This document shows, piece after piece, positions 22,946 to 23,317 of a DNA stretch of 23,317 bases. Source of the DNA: a virus. The translations under genes and the position numbers were made by a program. The notes below the pieces were generated by a model. It was not told the origin of the DNA, did no database searches, and saw only the letters and a list, made by a program, of their open reading frames with translations. Within the stretch, counting starts at the first letter, position 1. Each line of letters starts with the position of its first letter. The stretch is taken from the IMG/VR virus record IMGVR_UViG_3300025120_012366, positions 1 to 23,317 of that record, one strand, 5' to 3'.

Positions 22946-23191
22946 CTAGTCCATTAATTCATCAGCTAATTCTTCTCTAAGTTCTTTTGGAACTGATGAT
23001 TTAAGAATTTTCTTAGTTGATGGATCATAAAAAACTGGGATTGGTAGTAAAGCATCTTCATCTGTACCCATTACAAATTTAGATACAGTTCTTAATACTA
23101 CTCCTTGTTGAAAGATAATTCCACCATCAAAATTTTTAATAGCTGTGGTGTTTTTTAGATCAATTGGGGGTTGTTTTACTGGTTGTTGCAT
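22946..23191 (-). CDS. Hypothetical phage protein (81 aa)
   Basis: The product starts MQQPVKQPPIDLKNTTAIKN and has a beta-rich middle (GGIIFQQGVVLRTVSKFVMG), then LLPIPVFYDPSTKKIL and an acidic helical end (ELREELADELMD). There is no signal peptide or metal motif. It lies two bases after the upstream stop and two bases before the clamp-loader-like gene. Coherent secondary-structure pattern and tight spacing make the gene itself credible; function unknown. Confidence 0.65.
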   Translation of the reverse strand: MQQPVKQPPIDLKNTTAIKNFDGGIIFQQGVVLRTVSKFVMGTDEDALLPIPVFYDPSTKKILKSSVPKELREELADELMD

Positions 23192-23193
23192 AA

Positions 23194-23317
23194 TTATTTA
23201 TATTTTATTAAAGTTTGAATTAATGACATTATATTTATTTCCTTGTCAATACGGAAATTTGCTTTATATTGGTGTTCGTTTATTGTTAATGCTGCTGTAC
23301 CCTCTTTATCTTTATAA
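23194..23317 (-). CDS. Hypothetical protein, partial (C-terminal 40 residues)
   Basis: An open frame enters from the right edge and stops with TAA at 23194-23196, two bases before the next ATG. The visible residues (KDKEGTAALTINEHQYKANF...) form a probable beta hairpin followed by a helix (SLIQTLIKYK). The fragment is too short to assign. The close spacing to the next gene supports it as a real coding end. Confidence 0.55.
   Translation of the reverse strand, partial: YKDKEGTAALTINEHQYKANFRIDKEINIMSLIQTLIKYK

Noticed and set aside
1-23317. tRNA genes, integrase, transposase or insertion-sequence ends
   Set aside because: Intergenic space is too small for tRNAs, no cloverleaf-like segment was noticed, and no recombinase gene or flanking long repeat was seen by eye.

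Overview
The window is AT-rich and every gene I can support lies on the minus strand, packed end to end with start/stop overlaps of 1 to 17 bases. This reads as a stretch of a large tailed-phage genome. Phage-type genes flank both sides: on the right a T4 gp62-like clamp-loader candidate, a Cas4/RecB-type Fe-S nuclease and a DUF1599-type protein; on the left a signal-peptide lytic transglycosylase, an HNH-like protein, a zinc-ribbon protein, very small basic proteins and a Gly/Ser/Thr-rich probable structural protein. A T4-like myovirus of a marine or freshwater bacterium is my best guess. The host cannot be fixed from the sequence. Strong Shine-Dalgarno sites are scarce and the transglycosylase looks like those of Bacteroidota phages, which weakly suggests a Bacteroidota host.

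Layout in the direction of transcription (right to left). (1) 23317-20927: short replication/nucleotide-metabolism-like genes. (2) 20885-3427: a ribbon-helix-helix-like protein followed by 18 tightly coupled genes, 17 of them for nucleotide-sugar synthesis and glycosyl transfer and one (17531-17974) of unknown function. These comprise six glycosyltransferases (two GT4-like, two GT2, one GT9-like, one GT11), five SDR-type nucleotide-sugar enzymes, two DegT-fold enzymes, and a trio of TPP lyase, acylating acetaldehyde dehydrogenase and DmpG-type aldolase. (3) 3366-1317: small phage genes with a transglycosylase and an HNH-like protein. (4) 1272-1: two probable structural genes separated by an intrinsic terminator and a promoter-like motif.

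The most interesting reading is that the phage carries nearly complete routes to two unusual 3,6-dideoxy sugars. The first is GDP-mannose 4,6-dehydratase, a ColD-like 3-dehydratase (His in place of the PLP Lys) and a GDP-fucose-synthase/ColC-like epimerase-reductase; together these fit GDP-L-colitose (or GDP-L-fucose if ColD is bypassed), with a GT11 transferase in the same operon. The second is RmlB, a second His-type 3-dehydratase, the TPP enzyme, acetaldehyde dehydrogenase, aldolase and a reductase. These fit addition of an acyl unit to C4 of a 4-keto-3,6-dideoxyhexose, as in yersiniose. Because an aldolase making 4-hydroxy-2-oxopentanoate sits beside the TPP enzyme, the unit may have four carbons, giving an erwiniose-like sugar. 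No sugar-1-phosphate nucleotidylyltransferase is present in the window, so activated hexoses would come from the host or from elsewhere in the genome. Whether the product decorates the host envelope, the virion or something else cannot be decided from this sequence.
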